A stretch of DNA of 64,000 nt from Peteryoungia rhizophila (lineage in GTDB: Bacteria > Pseudomonadota > Alphaproteobacteria > Rhizobiales > Rhizobiaceae): NCBI RefSeq assembly GCF_004912145.1, contig NZ_STGT01000002.1:496001-560000 (forward strand). Reading direction: 5' to 3'. Shown in pieces: positions 46,056 through 55,168 of this stretch. The notes below the pieces were generated by a model. It searched no databases, was not told the origin of the DNA, and saw only the letters and a program-made list of their open reading frames with translations. Both the position numbers and the translations under genes were made by a program. Numbering within the stretch: position 1 is the stretch's first letter; every line of letters starts with the position of its first letter.

Positions 46056-48335
46056 ATGACCGCTCGCATTCATTCGCTTTCCTTCAAAGTCATTGCCGTC
46101 TTTCTCCTCCTGACGTTCATCTCCGTCGCACTCCTGAATGTCTTCGCCTATCGGGGTTCCAGCAAGCTTTTCGGAGAGCAGACGGAAAAGGCGATGACCA
46201 GCACGCTGACCTTTCGCGGCGACCTCTTGATCGAGAAGCTGGAGGCGCTCCAGAACCAGGCCGCCTCGATTGCCAAGATCGAGACCCTGCAGCAGTCCAT
46301 GACCGGTCTGAAGAGTGGATGGAACACCATAACCAAGAGCAGCGGGGACGCGAAAGCCGAATTGCAGCGTGTCTTTGTTTCCGAAAACCCACGCCCTGTC
46401 GGTGAGCGCGAAAAGCTGATCAAACCTGAAGGCCCGAGCGGGTTCTACTATTCGACCCACGAGACGACGCAGGCGCAGGTCGCCGCCTATCTGGCAGGCA
46501 CCGCCTTCCTCGACATGCTGATTGCCGATCAGAACGGCAATGTCATCTATTCCTTCCGAAAAGGTGCAGTCTTCGGGGAGAACCTGAAGGAAGGCGATTG
46601 GGCAGCGACTGGTCTCGGCCGCGTCTACCAGCAGTCGGCTGAAGCCGCAGCAAATGCCGTCGATGACGTGGTCGGCGTGAATTTCTCCGGCCTTGCCGTG
46701 GGTGGGGATGCGAGCGCGCCGGACATCTATTTCGCCGTACCCTTCGTCAAGCTCGGCGGCTACAAGGGCAGCCTGATGTTCCAGGTTCAGCCTGACGTCT
46801 TCGCCAATCTCCTGTCCAAGGGGATCATCGCAGGCAGCAGCCAGAAGGCCTCAATTCTGTCGGGTTCCGGTCGTGGAATCGCGCTTGACGATGCCGGCAA
46901 GCTCATGGATGTCCGAGCCGATTTCTCGATTTCAGGTGATGGTGTCGCCGTGCAATCCGGCGTTCGCCCGGAAGGCCCTGCAGTGGTCTATGGGCGCCGG
47001 ATCTCCTTCGCCGGGCAGGATTTCGTCGTGACGGAGAGCCTGACGACGGCCGAGGTGGAAGCCGGGTCGCTCAGCATCGCGACGACGCTGTTTCTGACCG
47101 GGATGATCGCACTCCTCGTTCTCGCCGTCGCAACATGGATCTTCACGCGGCGCCTGTTCGCCCCCCTCGATCGCCTCGTCGCCTTCACCGGTGCCGTGGC
47201 CGACGGTGAAATCGAACAGCCGGTCGCAAACCAGGAGCGGCGGGACGAGATCGGTAGCATGGCCCGGGCGCTGGAACGCTTCCGGCTCGGCCTCATCGAG
47301 CAGCAGCGGTTGTCCGCCGAGCGTCGCGACGAGCGGGCGCGGGCCGACGAGGAACGCCGGCAGCGAATGGCCGAGCGTGACAGCGAGGCGAAGACCCTGC
47401 AGGAGGTCGTCGAGACGCTGGACCATGGGTTGGACAGGCTGGCAGCCGGCGATCTCGCCTTCCGGATCGAACGCAGTTTCCCAGTCGATCTGGAAGGTCT
47501 GCGCTCCAATTTCAACAAGGCGATCGAGACGCTGAGCACGACGCTCGGCGGTATCGGCGGAAACTCGGTGGCGGTGCGCGAGGGATCCGAGGAGATGCGC
47601 GCTGGCGCCGACCAGCTTGCCGAGCGGACCGAACGCCAGGCCGCCGCCATCTCGCAGGCTGCGACCGCGATCCAGGAGATCACCGGTGCGGTCAAAACGC
47701 AGATTGCGCGTGCCGAGGAGGCCGAACGTATCGCACGGGCCGCCAAGGACGATACGGCGATGTCCGGCCTGATCATGCGCGACACGATTGCCGCCATGGA
47801 GGCGATTCAGGGGTCCTCGCAGGAGATCAACAAGATCGTGTCGGTCATCGACGAGATCGCTTTCCAGACCAACCTGCTGGCTCTCAATGCCGGGGTCGAG
47901 GCTGCCCGCGCCGGCGAAAGCGGAAAGGGCTTTGCCGTGGTCGCGCAGGAAGTGCGGGAACTCGCGCAGCGCTCGTCGAATGCGGCCAAGGAAATCGCAA
48001 ACCTGCTCACCAAGTCACGCGGCGAAGTCGATCAGGGCGTGAAGCTCGTGGAAAAGGCCGGCAATGCGCTGGATGGCATCGGATCGCATGTGCTGTCGAT
48101 TAACAGCCATATTGGCGAGATCATGGAATCCACTCGCGAGGAGGCGCAGACCCTGGTCGACATCAATTCCTCAGTGAACCAGCTCGATGCCATGACACAG
48201 CAGAATGCGGCCATGGTCGAGGAAACCACCGCCGCGATCCACAGGTTGGCAGGCGAGGCTGCGGAGATGGATCAGCAATTGGGGCAGTTCAATCTGGGTG
48301 CCGTTCGTCAGCCGGCTTCCCGTCACGCCGCCTGA
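46056..48335 (+). CDS. Methyl-accepting chemotaxis protein (large periplasmic sensor, no tether)
   Basis: A 759-residue chemoreceptor. N-terminal membrane helix at about 9-30, a long periplasmic region (about 31-340, dCache-like, with YYSTHETTQAQVAAYLAG and IYFAVPFVKLGGYKGSLMF), a second helix near 345-365, HAMP (RRLFAPLDRLVAFTGAVADG), and a signalling domain with tip VIDEIAFQTNLLALNAGVEA. It ends RQPASRHAA, without the CheR-binding pentapeptide. The leader shows a palindrome CCGAAAT-C-ATTTCGG at 45985-45999 and a hairpin at 46019-46040 just before the ribosome site. Ligand unknown. Confidence 0.92.
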   Translation: MTARIHSLSFKVIAVFLLLTFISVALLNVFAYRGSSKLFGEQTEKAMTSTLTFRGDLLIEKLEALQNQAASIAKIETLQQSMTGLKSGWNTITKSSGDAKAELQRVFVSENPRPVGEREKLIKPEGPSGFYYSTHETTQAQVAAYLAGTAFLDMLIADQNGNVIYSFRKGAVFGENLKEGDWAATGLGRVYQQSAEAAANAVDDVVGVNFSGLAVGGDASAPDIYFAVPFVKLGGYKGSLMFQVQPDVFANLLSKGIIAGSSQKASILSGSGRGIALDDAGKLMDVRADFSISGDGVAVQSGVRPEGPAVVYGRRISFAGQDFVVTESLTTAEVEAGSLSIATTLFLTGMIALLVLAVATWIFTRRLFAPLDRLVAFTGAVADGEIEQPVANQERRDEIGSMARALERFRLGLIEQQRLSAERRDERARADEERRQRMAERDSEAKTLQEVVETLDHGLDRLAAGDLAFRIERSFPVDLEGLRSNFNKAIETLSTTLGGIGGNSVAVREGSEEMRAGADQLAERTERQAAAISQAATAIQEITGAVKTQIARAEEAERIARAAKDDTAMSGLIMRDTIAAMEAIQGSSQEINKIVSVIDEIAFQTNLLALNAGVEAARAGESGKGFAVVAQEVRELAQRSSNAAKEIANLLTKSRGEVDQGVKLVEKAGNALDGIGSHVLSINSHIGEIMESTREEAQTLVDINSSVNQLDAMTQQNAAMVEETTAAIHRLAGEAAEMDQQLGQFNLGAVRQPASRHAA

Positions 48336-48364
48336 GGCGCGACGGCGACAACGAGACGCAGGGG

Positions 48365-48395
48365 AGGCGCGGTTTTTTCGGGAGCCGCGCCTTTT
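48365..48395 (+). terminator. Chemoreceptor terminator
   Basis: AGGCGCGG / CCGCGCCT, eight base pairs with a 12-base T-rich loop, followed by TTTT, 30 bases after the stop. Confidence 0.8.
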
Positions 48396-48464
48396 GCTTT
48401 TGTTCCTCTGCGATCCAAGTATCAAGGTAAGCAAATGGATAAGGGTTAGAGTTAAGATCTGTAG

Positions 48465-48480
48465 TTAATCGCAACTTAAC
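48465..48480 (+). promoter_or_regulatory. CtrA-type binding box upstream of the outer-membrane protein gene
   Basis: TTAA-TCGCAAC-TTAAC: an exact fit to the full CtrA consensus TTAA-N7-TTAAC, 86 bases before the ATG. Two more TTA-rich half-sites (GTTAG and GTTAAG) lie immediately upstream. Confidence 0.6.
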
Positions 48481-48565
48481 CTTTCCACTCCATTATCTGT
48501 CTCAATTCAGGATGTCTGGCTTGAGACGCCTGACGCGAAACCGCTGGGACTTGGAGTATCCTGTC

Positions 48566-49387
48566 ATGACGAAAACCATTCTTGCCGTGGCAACGGCTGC
48601 GCTGCTCGCCAGCTCCGCCGCTTACGCCGCAGACGTTTATCAACCTGAACCGCAGCCGGCCTATGTCGACGCGCCGGAAGTTGCCGTCGCGGAAGCCTCC
48701 GGCTGGTACCTGCGCGGTGACCTCGGCTACAATTTCAACAAGCTTCGCGGCGCTAAATATTTCCAGGGCAGCAACGACACCGAAGCCGACTTCACGACTG
48801 CCTCGATCAAGGACAGCTTCTGGGTTGGCGGCGGTGTCGGTTATCAGGTCAATTCCTACCTGCGCACCGATCTGACTTTCGACTACATGCTGAAGTCTGA
48901 TTTCGATGGATCGACGACCGGTCTTTGCGGCGGCATAACCTGTACGTCGAGCGACGTTTCGGCGATGCGTGCCTACACTTTGATGGCCAACGCGTATATC
49001 GACCTCGGGACCTATGCTTACTTCACCCCTTATGTCGGTGCGGGTATCGGTGGCTCCTATGTGAAGTGGGACAAGCTTCGCAATACGATCTGCACCGGCG
49101 GCACCTGCGATACCACTGAACACGATGGCAAGGGCAGCTGGCGCTTCGCCTACCAGCTCATGGCCGGCGCCTCGATCGATGTCACCTGCAATGTCAAGGC
49201 CGATGTCGGCTACCGCTTCCGCCACACCGCGGGGGGCGACATGTTCGGCTATAACCTTCAGGGCGGTCCAGGCTACGACAAGGGCTTCTACAGCCACAGC
49301 GTCCATGCCGGTGCCCGTTATGTCTTCGGTGGTTGCGAAACTCCCGTTGCCTACGAGCCGCCAGTCGAGCTGCCGGTCTACAAGTAA
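48566..49387 (+). CDS. Outer-membrane beta-barrel protein (Omp25/Omp31/RopB-like)
   Basis: A 273-residue porin-like protein. Signal peptide MTKTILAVATAALLASSAAYA with cleavage after AYA-A, then an eight-stranded barrel of alternating aromatic strands: GWYLRGDLGYNFNK, FWVGGGVGYQVNSYLRTDLT, YFTPYVGAGIGGSYVKWD, CNVKADVGYRFRH and the final HSVHAGARYVFGG. It resembles rhizobial RopB and Brucella Omp25/31. A proline-rich tail (VAYEPPVELPVYK) follows the barrel. The ATG at 48566 is set by the signal peptide, with GGAG ten bases upstream. CtrA box upstream. Confidence 0.9.
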   Translation: MTKTILAVATAALLASSAAYAADVYQPEPQPAYVDAPEVAVAEASGWYLRGDLGYNFNKLRGAKYFQGSNDTEADFTTASIKDSFWVGGGVGYQVNSYLRTDLTFDYMLKSDFDGSTTGLCGGITCTSSDVSAMRAYTLMANAYIDLGTYAYFTPYVGAGIGGSYVKWDKLRNTICTGGTCDTTEHDGKGSWRFAYQLMAGASIDVTCNVKADVGYRFRHTAGGDMFGYNLQGGPGYDKGFYSHSVHAGARYVFGGCETPVAYEPPVELPVYK

Positions 49388-49419
49388 GCCGCATTCGGCT
49401 TTTGAAGTTTCCACATCAG

Positions 49420-49443
49420 AAGGGGCCCGGTTCGGGCCCTTTC
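49420..49443. terminator. Bidirectional terminator between the OMP gene and the CorA-family gene
   Basis: AAGGGGCCC / GGGCCCTTT, about nine base pairs with a short loop, between convergent genes. Confidence 0.8.
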
Positions 49444-49455
49444 GCGCGTCTGGCA

Positions 49456-50463
49456 TTAGAGGATGCCGGTTCTGCGCAGGATCCACCATGACAGCATGAC
49501 GGACAGCAGGATGAAGCCGAAGGCGTAGGCTGTGCCATGCATTCCCTCGGCAAAGGGGAGGGCGGTGGTGTTCATGCCGAAGAAGCCTGTGACCAGTGAC
49601 GGCGGCAGCAAAAGTGCCGTCATCAGCGACAGGATGTAGAGGTGCCGGTTCGTTTCGGCGCTCTGCTTGGAATCCAGTTCCTCGTGCAGGAGCCTCGCCC
49701 GGTCTGCCAGTGCATAGACATCCTGGTCCACGGCTTCCAGTCTTGCTGCCAAGCGGGCGAGCGTGTCTCCCATGTCGTCCGTCATTTCCTCCTCGTCTGC
49801 GGCGGCGGCCCGGCGCATGATCAGCAGCATCGTGCGCAAGTGTCTGTGTAGCCTCACGATCAACCGGCGCACGGGGGTCAGGCGCCGTCGCTCGTCGCGC
49901 AATTCGCTGCCATAGACATGGTCCTCGATCTGGTTCAGCTCCTCCGTCAATTCCAGAACCACCGCGATCAGGCCCCGTTGAAATTCCGCGACGAGGAGTT
50001 CGAAGATCTGCAGCGGCGAGGCATAACGGGTCGCGTTCTTCTCGACAGCTGCGCGAACCTTGTCGACCGAACGGATCGGTTGAAGCCGTGTGGTGATGAT
50101 GAATTTCTCGGACAGGGCAAAGTGCAGCCAGCCGATGTCCCTCGTGGTCGCGTCGAATTCCCGTTGGAAATCGATCAGCGTGCCGAAGAGGAGACCTTCG
50201 TCCATCGAAAGCGCCGCATGCGTGTCATGCGTGGTAAGGGCGGCAATCGCTGCTGGCGTCAGTTCGGTGAATTGTTCGAGAAATGTCACCACGCGCCCGT
50301 CTGCCAGGTTGAGGTGAAGCCAGAGGAAGCCATCGCCCGGCTGCGCCTCCTCGGCCGAACATTCCGCTGACAGCCGTTCGCTTCGCATACCGGGCGTGAT
50401 CCGATAGGCCCAGACGAGGCCCGGAATGGCGCTGCTCAGGGGAAACATCGGTGCGGGCTCCAT
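49456..50463 (-). CDS. CorA-family (ZntB-like) metal transporter
   Basis: About 335 residues. A large cytoplasmic domain (about 1-265, IGWLHFALSEKFIITTRLQP, RRLTPVRRLIVRLHRHLRTM) is followed by two C-terminal membrane helices with the selectivity motif GFFGMNT between them. ZntB members are Zn efflux/uptake channels, CorA ones import Mg/Co; the sequence favours the ZntB side (TTHDTHAALSMDEG) but not decisively. The start is uncertain: ATG at 50463 or 50448, and the frame is open further upstream. Confidence 0.85.
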   Translation of the reverse strand: MEPAPMFPLSSAIPGLVWAYRITPGMRSERLSAECSAEEAQPGDGFLWLHLNLADGRVVTFLEQFTELTPAAIAALTTHDTHAALSMDEGLLFGTLIDFQREFDATTRDIGWLHFALSEKFIITTRLQPIRSVDKVRAAVEKNATRYASPLQIFELLVAEFQRGLIAVVLELTEELNQIEDHVYGSELRDERRRLTPVRRLIVRLHRHLRTMLLIMRRAAAADEEEMTDDMGDTLARLAARLEAVDQDVYALADRARLLHEELDSKQSAETNRHLYILSLMTALLLPPSLVTGFFGMNTTALPFAEGMHGTAYAFGFILLSVMLSWWILRRTGIL

Positions 50464-50624
50464 GGTGGCGGGACTGGAGGCGGTGGGTCCTTGAGGCAGA
50501 TGCGCCCGATGGATGAAGGATTGATGACAGTGCTTGATGGTGGGGTGCGCCATCCCTGGCGCGGACGGAACAAAAATTTTGCTCACCGCGACGCAAGCCC
50601 GCTTGACTGATTTGGGCGACAGGA

Positions 50625-50686
50625 GTAGTTCCGACGGCGGGACACCTCTCCCCAACGAGAGGCTAATTACCTGGAAGGGTATCTAT
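50625..50686 (+). promoter_or_regulatory. serC leader RNA element
   Basis: A structured leader of the alphaproteobacterial serC motif type: a hairpin CCTCTC / GAGAGG with loop CCCAAC at 50645-50662, followed by a second small stem TACC / GGTA (50668-50681) that encloses the ribosome site GGAAGG, ending at the serC start. A CTTGAC at 50602-50607 could be the -35 element. The known motif is found upstream of serC-serA in this class; the ligand or mechanism is not established. Identification is by position, spacing and hairpin form. Confidence 0.6.
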
Positions 50687-51865
50687 ATGGCTGATGTGAT
50701 CGCCCCCGCCGCACGTCCGGCAAACTCTCATTTTTCGTCTGGCCCCTGCTCGAAGCGTCCCGGTTGGTCGCTCGATGCGCTTTCCGATGCCCCGCTCGGT
50801 CGTTCGCACCGTGCGAAGGTCGGCAAGGAAAAGCTGAAGCTGGCCATCGACCTTACCCGCGAAATTCTCAACGTTCCCGCTGACTACCGCATCGGCATCG
50901 TTCCGGCCTCCGACACGGGCGCCGTTGAAATGGCCATGTGGTCGCTGCTCGGCGAGCGCGGCGTGGACATGCTCTCCTGGGAAAGCTTCGGCGCCGGCTG
51001 GGTCACCGATGTGGTGAAGCAGTTGAAGCTCGCCGACGTCCGCAAGTTCAACGCCGATTACGGCCTGCTGCCTGATCTCGCAGCTGTCGATTTCGACCGC
51101 GACGTCGTCTTCACCTGGAACGGCACCACGTCTGGCGTGCGCGTCCCGAATGCCGATTTCATCCCGGCCGACCGCAAGGGCCTAACGATCTGCGACGCCA
51201 CCTCGGCGGCTTTTGCGCAGGACCTCGACTTCTCCAAGCTCGATGTCACCACCTTCTCCTGGCAGAAGGTTCTGGGCGGCGAGGGTGGTCACGGCGTGAT
51301 CATCCTGTCCCCGCGCGCTGTCGAGCGCCTGACGACCTATGTGCCGGCCTGGCCGCTGCCGAAGATCTTCCGCATGACCTCGGGCGGCAAGCTGATCGAG
51401 GGCATCTTCGTCGGCGAGACGATCAACACGCCGTCGATGCTCTGCGTCGAGGACTATATCGATGCGCTGAAGTGGGCAAAGTCGATCGGTGGCCTGGAAG
51501 CCCTGATTGCGCGTGCCGATGCCAATGCCAAGGTGATCTTCGACTTCATCGCTGACAACGACTGGATTGCCAATCTGGCCGTGGATGATGCCACCCGTTC
51601 GAACACTTCTGTCTGCGTCAAGATCGTCGATCCTGCCGTGACCGCACTCGACGTCGATGCCCAGGCTGCTTTCGCCAAGGGCATTGCCAGCACGCTTGAA
51701 AAGCAGGGTGTCGCTTTTGACATCGGTGCGTACCGCGATGCACCGGCTGGCCTTCGCATCTGGGCCGGTGCCACGATCGAGACTTCCGACATGGAAGCTT
51801 TGATGCCGTGGCTCTCCTTTGCTTATGAGAGCCAGAAGGCGTCTCTGGCCAAGGCTGCCGCCTGA
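50687..51865 (+). CDS. serC: Phosphoserine aminotransferase
   Basis: A 392-residue PLP enzyme making 3-phosphoserine in serine synthesis. It belongs to the rhizobial type: [12 protein letters not shown] after [34 protein letters not shown], and the PLP lysine at 194 in [16 protein letters not shown]. The ATG at 50687 follows GGAAGGG by about eight bases; the frame is open upstream to 50534 but the leader RNA occupies that. It is followed by serA after 87 bases. Confidence 0.96.
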   Translation: MADVIAPAARPANSHFSSGPCSKRPGWSLDALSDAPLGRSHRAKVGKEKLKLAIDLTREILNVPADYRIGIVPASDTGAVEMAMWSLLGERGVDMLSWESFGAGWVTDVVKQLKLADVRKFNADYGLLPDLAAVDFDRDVVFTWNGTTSGVRVPNADFIPADRKGLTICDATSAAFAQDLDFSKLDVTTFSWQKVLGGEGGHGVIILSPRAVERLTTYVPAWPLPKIFRMTSGGKLIEGIFVGETINTPSMLCVEDYIDALKWAKSIGGLEALIARADANAKVIFDFIADNDWIANLAVDDATRSNTSVCVKIVDPAVTALDVDAQAAFAKGIASTLEKQGVAFDIGAYRDAPAGLRIWAGATIETSDMEALMPWLSFAYESQKASLAKAAA

Positions 51866-51952
51866 TCCTTGATCAATTCGGCTCCGCCACAGCGGCGGAG
51901 CCCCAAAATTTCCTCATCTCATTCAAACGAACTCTCTGAAGGAGGCCTCGTC

Positions 51953-53548
51953 ATGGCACCTCGCGTTCTCGTATCCGACGAACTGTCTGAAACCGCCGTC
52001 CAAATCTTCCGTGATCGCGGCGTCGAAGTGGATTTCCAGCCGAAGCTCGGCAAGGACAAGGAAAAGCTCGCCGAAATCATCGGCAATTACGATGGTCTGG
52101 CCATCCGCTCCGCCACGAAGGCGACAGAAAAGCTGATCGCTGCCGCAACCAACCTCAAGGTCATCGGTCGCGCGGGCATCGGCGTCGACAATGTCGACAT
52201 TCCGGCCGCCTCCAAGCGCGGCATCATCGTGATGAACACGCCGTTCGGCAACTCGATCACGACGGCAGAACACGCCATCGCCCTGATGTTTGCCGTTGCC
52301 CGCCAGCTGCCGCAGGCCGATGCCTCGACCCAGGCCGGCAAGTGGGAAAAGTCGAAGTTCATGGGTGTCGAAATCACCGGCAAGACGCTGGGCGTCATCG
52401 GTGCCGGCAATATCGGCGGCATCGTCTGCAAGAAGGCGATCGGTCTCGGCATGCATGTCATCGCCTATGACCCCTTCCTGTCGACCGAACGCGCCCAGGA
52501 AATGGGCGTCGAGAAGGTGGAGCTCGACGAGCTCCTGCCGCGCGCAGACTTCATCACGCTGCATGTGCCGATGACCGACAAGACCCGCGGCATTCTCGGC
52601 AAGGACAACATTGCCAAGACGAAGCCCGGCGTGCGCATCATCAACTGCGCCCGCGGCGGTCTCGTGGATGAGGCAGCCCTTGCCGACGCCATCAAGTCCG
52701 GCCATGTCGCCGGTGCAGGCTTCGACGTCTTCGAAGTCGAGCCCGCGACCGAAAGCCCGCTGTTCGGTTTGCCGAACGTGGTCTGCACGCCGCATCTCGG
52801 TGCTTCCACCACGGAAGCCCAGGAGAATGTCGCTCTCCAGGTGGCCGAGCAGATGTCGGACTACCTGATCAAGGGTGCCGTCTCCAACGCGATCAACATG
52901 CCGTCGATTACGGCTGAGGAAGCGCCGATCCTGAAGCCGTTCATCCGTCTCGCTGACGTGCTCGGTTCGTTTGCCGGCCAGATGACCGAGAACCCGATCA
53001 AGGAAATCGAGATTCTCTATGACGGCGTGACCTCCGGCATGAACACCAAGGCGCTGACTTCGGCATTGCTGGCCGGTCTCATCCGCCCGCAGGTGGCCGA
53101 CGTCAACATGGTTTCGGCCCCGATCATGATCAAGGAAAAGGGCGTCATCGTTTCGGAAGTGAAGCGCGACAAGACCGGCGTCTATGACGGCTACATCAAG
53201 CTCACCGTCACCACCGAGAAGCAGACCCGCTCGGTTGCGGGCACCGTCTTCTCGGACGGCAAGCCGCGCTTCATCCAGATCAAGGGTATCAACATGGATG
53301 CCGATGTCGGTCCGAACATGATCTACATCTCCAACACCGACGTTCCCGGCATGATCGGCTTCATGGGCACGACGCTCGGCAATGCCAAGGTCAACATCGC
53401 GAACTTCCAGCTCGGCCGCGACCAGGAAGGTGGCGACGCCATCGCACTTCTTTATGTCGATGGTCCGGTGGAGCAGGCGGTTCTCGACCAGTTGACTGCC
53501 AATCCGGCCGTCAAGCAGGCCAAGCCGCTGGTGTTCAACGTCGACTGA
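51953..53548 (+). CDS. serA: D-3-phosphoglycerate dehydrogenase
   Basis: A 531-residue NAD-dependent enzyme starting serine synthesis. MAPRVLVSDELSETAVQIFR, the Rossmann loop GVIGAGNIGGIVCKKA, NCARGGLVDEAAL and VCTPHLGASTTEAQ (catalytic His) form the catalytic half; an intervening domain (about 315-445) and a C-terminal ACT domain (about 455-531, VPGMIGFMGTTLGNAKVNIA) mark the long type I form, usually regulated by serine. AAGGAGG lies seven bases before the ATG, unusually strong. A perfect terminator follows. Confidence 0.97.
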   Translation: MAPRVLVSDELSETAVQIFRDRGVEVDFQPKLGKDKEKLAEIIGNYDGLAIRSATKATEKLIAAATNLKVIGRAGIGVDNVDIPAASKRGIIVMNTPFGNSITTAEHAIALMFAVARQLPQADASTQAGKWEKSKFMGVEITGKTLGVIGAGNIGGIVCKKAIGLGMHVIAYDPFLSTERAQEMGVEKVELDELLPRADFITLHVPMTDKTRGILGKDNIAKTKPGVRIINCARGGLVDEAALADAIKSGHVAGAGFDVFEVEPATESPLFGLPNVVCTPHLGASTTEAQENVALQVAEQMSDYLIKGAVSNAINMPSITAEEAPILKPFIRLADVLGSFAGQMTENPIKEIEILYDGVTSGMNTKALTSALLAGLIRPQVADVNMVSAPIMIKEKGVIVSEVKRDKTGVYDGYIKLTVTTEKQTRSVAGTVFSDGKPRFIQIKGINMDADVGPNMIYISNTDVPGMIGFMGTTLGNAKVNIANFQLGRDQEGGDAIALLYVDGPVEQAVLDQLTANPAVKQAKPLVFNVD

Positions 53549-53571
53549 TCGACGGTCCAAAATTTATCGAC

Positions 53572-53608
53572 AAAGACGGCGCGGGATCAAACCCGCGCCG
53601 TCTTTGTT
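53572..53608 (+). terminator. serA terminator
   Basis: Fourteen perfect base pairs AAAGACGGCGCGGG / CCCGCGCCGTCTTT with a six-base loop and T-rich tail. Confidence 0.93.
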
Positions 53609-53711
53609 TGTTGCGCGGATGCCGAGGCAGTTTAGAAATATATGAAAAACGTTATGCGTTGAACTGACGCATGGCGGGTTGTCGCATTGCCTTGCCGGTG
53701 CGAGGGTATAG

Positions 53712-53725
53712 TTGATGTTTATCAT
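53712..53725 (+). promoter_or_regulatory. FNR/FixK-type anaerobox upstream of cydA
   Basis: TTGAT-GTTT-ATCAT, nine of ten bases of the consensus TTGAT-N4-ATCAA, 30 bases before the cydA ATG. The position is close to the start, so it may act at or downstream of the promoter. A separate palindrome ATGCGT-N7-ACGCAT is at 53654-53672. Confidence 0.45.
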
Positions 53726-53755
53726 CTCCGGGAGGAGAGAAGGAAAGGACATCCG

Positions 53756-55168
53756 ATGTTCGAAAACTTCGACGCACAACTCCTGGCACGCATACAGTTT
53801 GCCTTTACCGTATCGTTCCACATCATATTTCCCGCCTTTTCCATCGGGCTTGCGAGCTATCTCGCGGTGCTCGAAGGCCTCTATCTCTGGAAGAAGGACA
53901 AGGTCTATCTGGAGCTCTTCGACTTCTGGAAGACGATCTTCGCGGTCGCCTTCGGCATGGGTGTCGTCTCCGGGATCGTCATGTCCTACCAGTTCGGCAC
54001 CAATTGGTCGGTCTTTTCCGACAAGGCCGGACCGGTCATCGGGCCGCTCATGGGCTATGAGGTGCTCACCGCCTTCTTCCTCGAAGCGGGCTTCCTGGGC
54101 GTCATGCTGTTCGGTCGCAACCGCGTCGGGCCGGGCCTGCATTTCTTCGCCACGCTGATGGTCGCCTTCGGGACCCTGATCTCGGCCACCTGGATCCTCT
54201 CGGTCAATTCCTGGATGCAGACGCCTGACGGTTTCGCCATGAATGATGTCGGTCAGTTCGTGCCGGTCGACTGGTGGAAGATCGTCTTCAATCCGTCCTT
54301 CCCCTATCGCCTGACTCATATGGTGATTGCGGCCTATCTGACGACTGCCTTCGTCGTCGGTGCTGTCGGCGCCTGGCACCTGCTCAAGGACACTGCACCA
54401 CGCCGCGCTGGCGTCATGTTCTCGATGGCCATGTGGATGGCCGCTATCGTCGCGCCGATCCAGATTGCCGCCGGTGACGCCCATGGCCTCAACACGCTGG
54501 AGTACCAGCCGGTCAAGGTCATGGCTATGGAAGGTCATTTCGACAGCCATCCGGATGGTGCGCCGCTGATCCTCTTCGGTATCCCGAACACGGCGGAGAA
54601 GCGGATCGATTATGCGATCCAGATCCCGAAGCTTTCCAGCTTGATCCTGAAGCATGACCTCAACGCGCCACTGGATGGTCTCGATACCATCCCCGATGAC
54701 AAGGAACCGCCGGTGGCGATCGTCTTCTGGTCGTTCCGCGTCATGGTGGCGATCGGGTTCGCCATGCTCGGGGTCGGCCTTTTCAGCCTCTGGTGTCGCT
54801 GGAAGGGCTCGCTCTATTCCAATGACTGGCTGCATCGGGCGGCCCTCGTCATGGGCCCATCCGGCTTCGTCGCGGTGCTTGCCGGCTGGATCACCACCGA
54901 GGTCGGGCGCCAGCCTTACACTGTCTACGGCCATCTCCTGACGGCGGACTCGATTTCGCCGATCGCAGCACCCGCGGTTGCGGCCTCGCTGATCGCCTTC
55001 ATCGTGGTCTATTTCATCGTCTTCGGGGCCGGAACCTTCTACATCCTGCGCCTGATGGGCCGCCTGCCGCGCGATCCGATGCCGGATCTCGATGATGGCC
55101 CGATCCGCACCTCCGGCATCACGCCAGCTGCCCAGCCCGGTCACCATGGAGGCAAACATGCCCATTGA
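53756..55168 (+). CDS. cydA: Cytochrome bd-type quinol oxidase subunit I (cyanide-insensitive type)
   Basis: A 470-residue inner-membrane protein with about nine membrane helices carrying the hemes. LLARIQFAFTVSFHIIFPAF holds the first heme His, MSYQFGTNWSVFS and GRQPYTVYGHLLTADSISP the quinol-binding and signature regions. The cytoplasmic Q-loop is short, so this is the CioA (CIO) branch rather than E. coli-type. The ATG at 53756 follows a purine-rich leader. It overlaps cydB by 11 bases. Confidence 0.93.
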   Translation: MFENFDAQLLARIQFAFTVSFHIIFPAFSIGLASYLAVLEGLYLWKKDKVYLELFDFWKTIFAVAFGMGVVSGIVMSYQFGTNWSVFSDKAGPVIGPLMGYEVLTAFFLEAGFLGVMLFGRNRVGPGLHFFATLMVAFGTLISATWILSVNSWMQTPDGFAMNDVGQFVPVDWWKIVFNPSFPYRLTHMVIAAYLTTAFVVGAVGAWHLLKDTAPRRAGVMFSMAMWMAAIVAPIQIAAGDAHGLNTLEYQPVKVMAMEGHFDSHPDGAPLILFGIPNTAEKRIDYAIQIPKLSSLILKHDLNAPLDGLDTIPDDKEPPVAIVFWSFRVMVAIGFAMLGVGLFSLWCRWKGSLYSNDWLHRAALVMGPSGFVAVLAGWITTEVGRQPYTVYGHLLTADSISPIAAPAVAASLIAFIVVYFIVFGAGTFYILRLMGRLPRDPMPDLDDGPIRTSGITPAAQPGHHGGKHAH

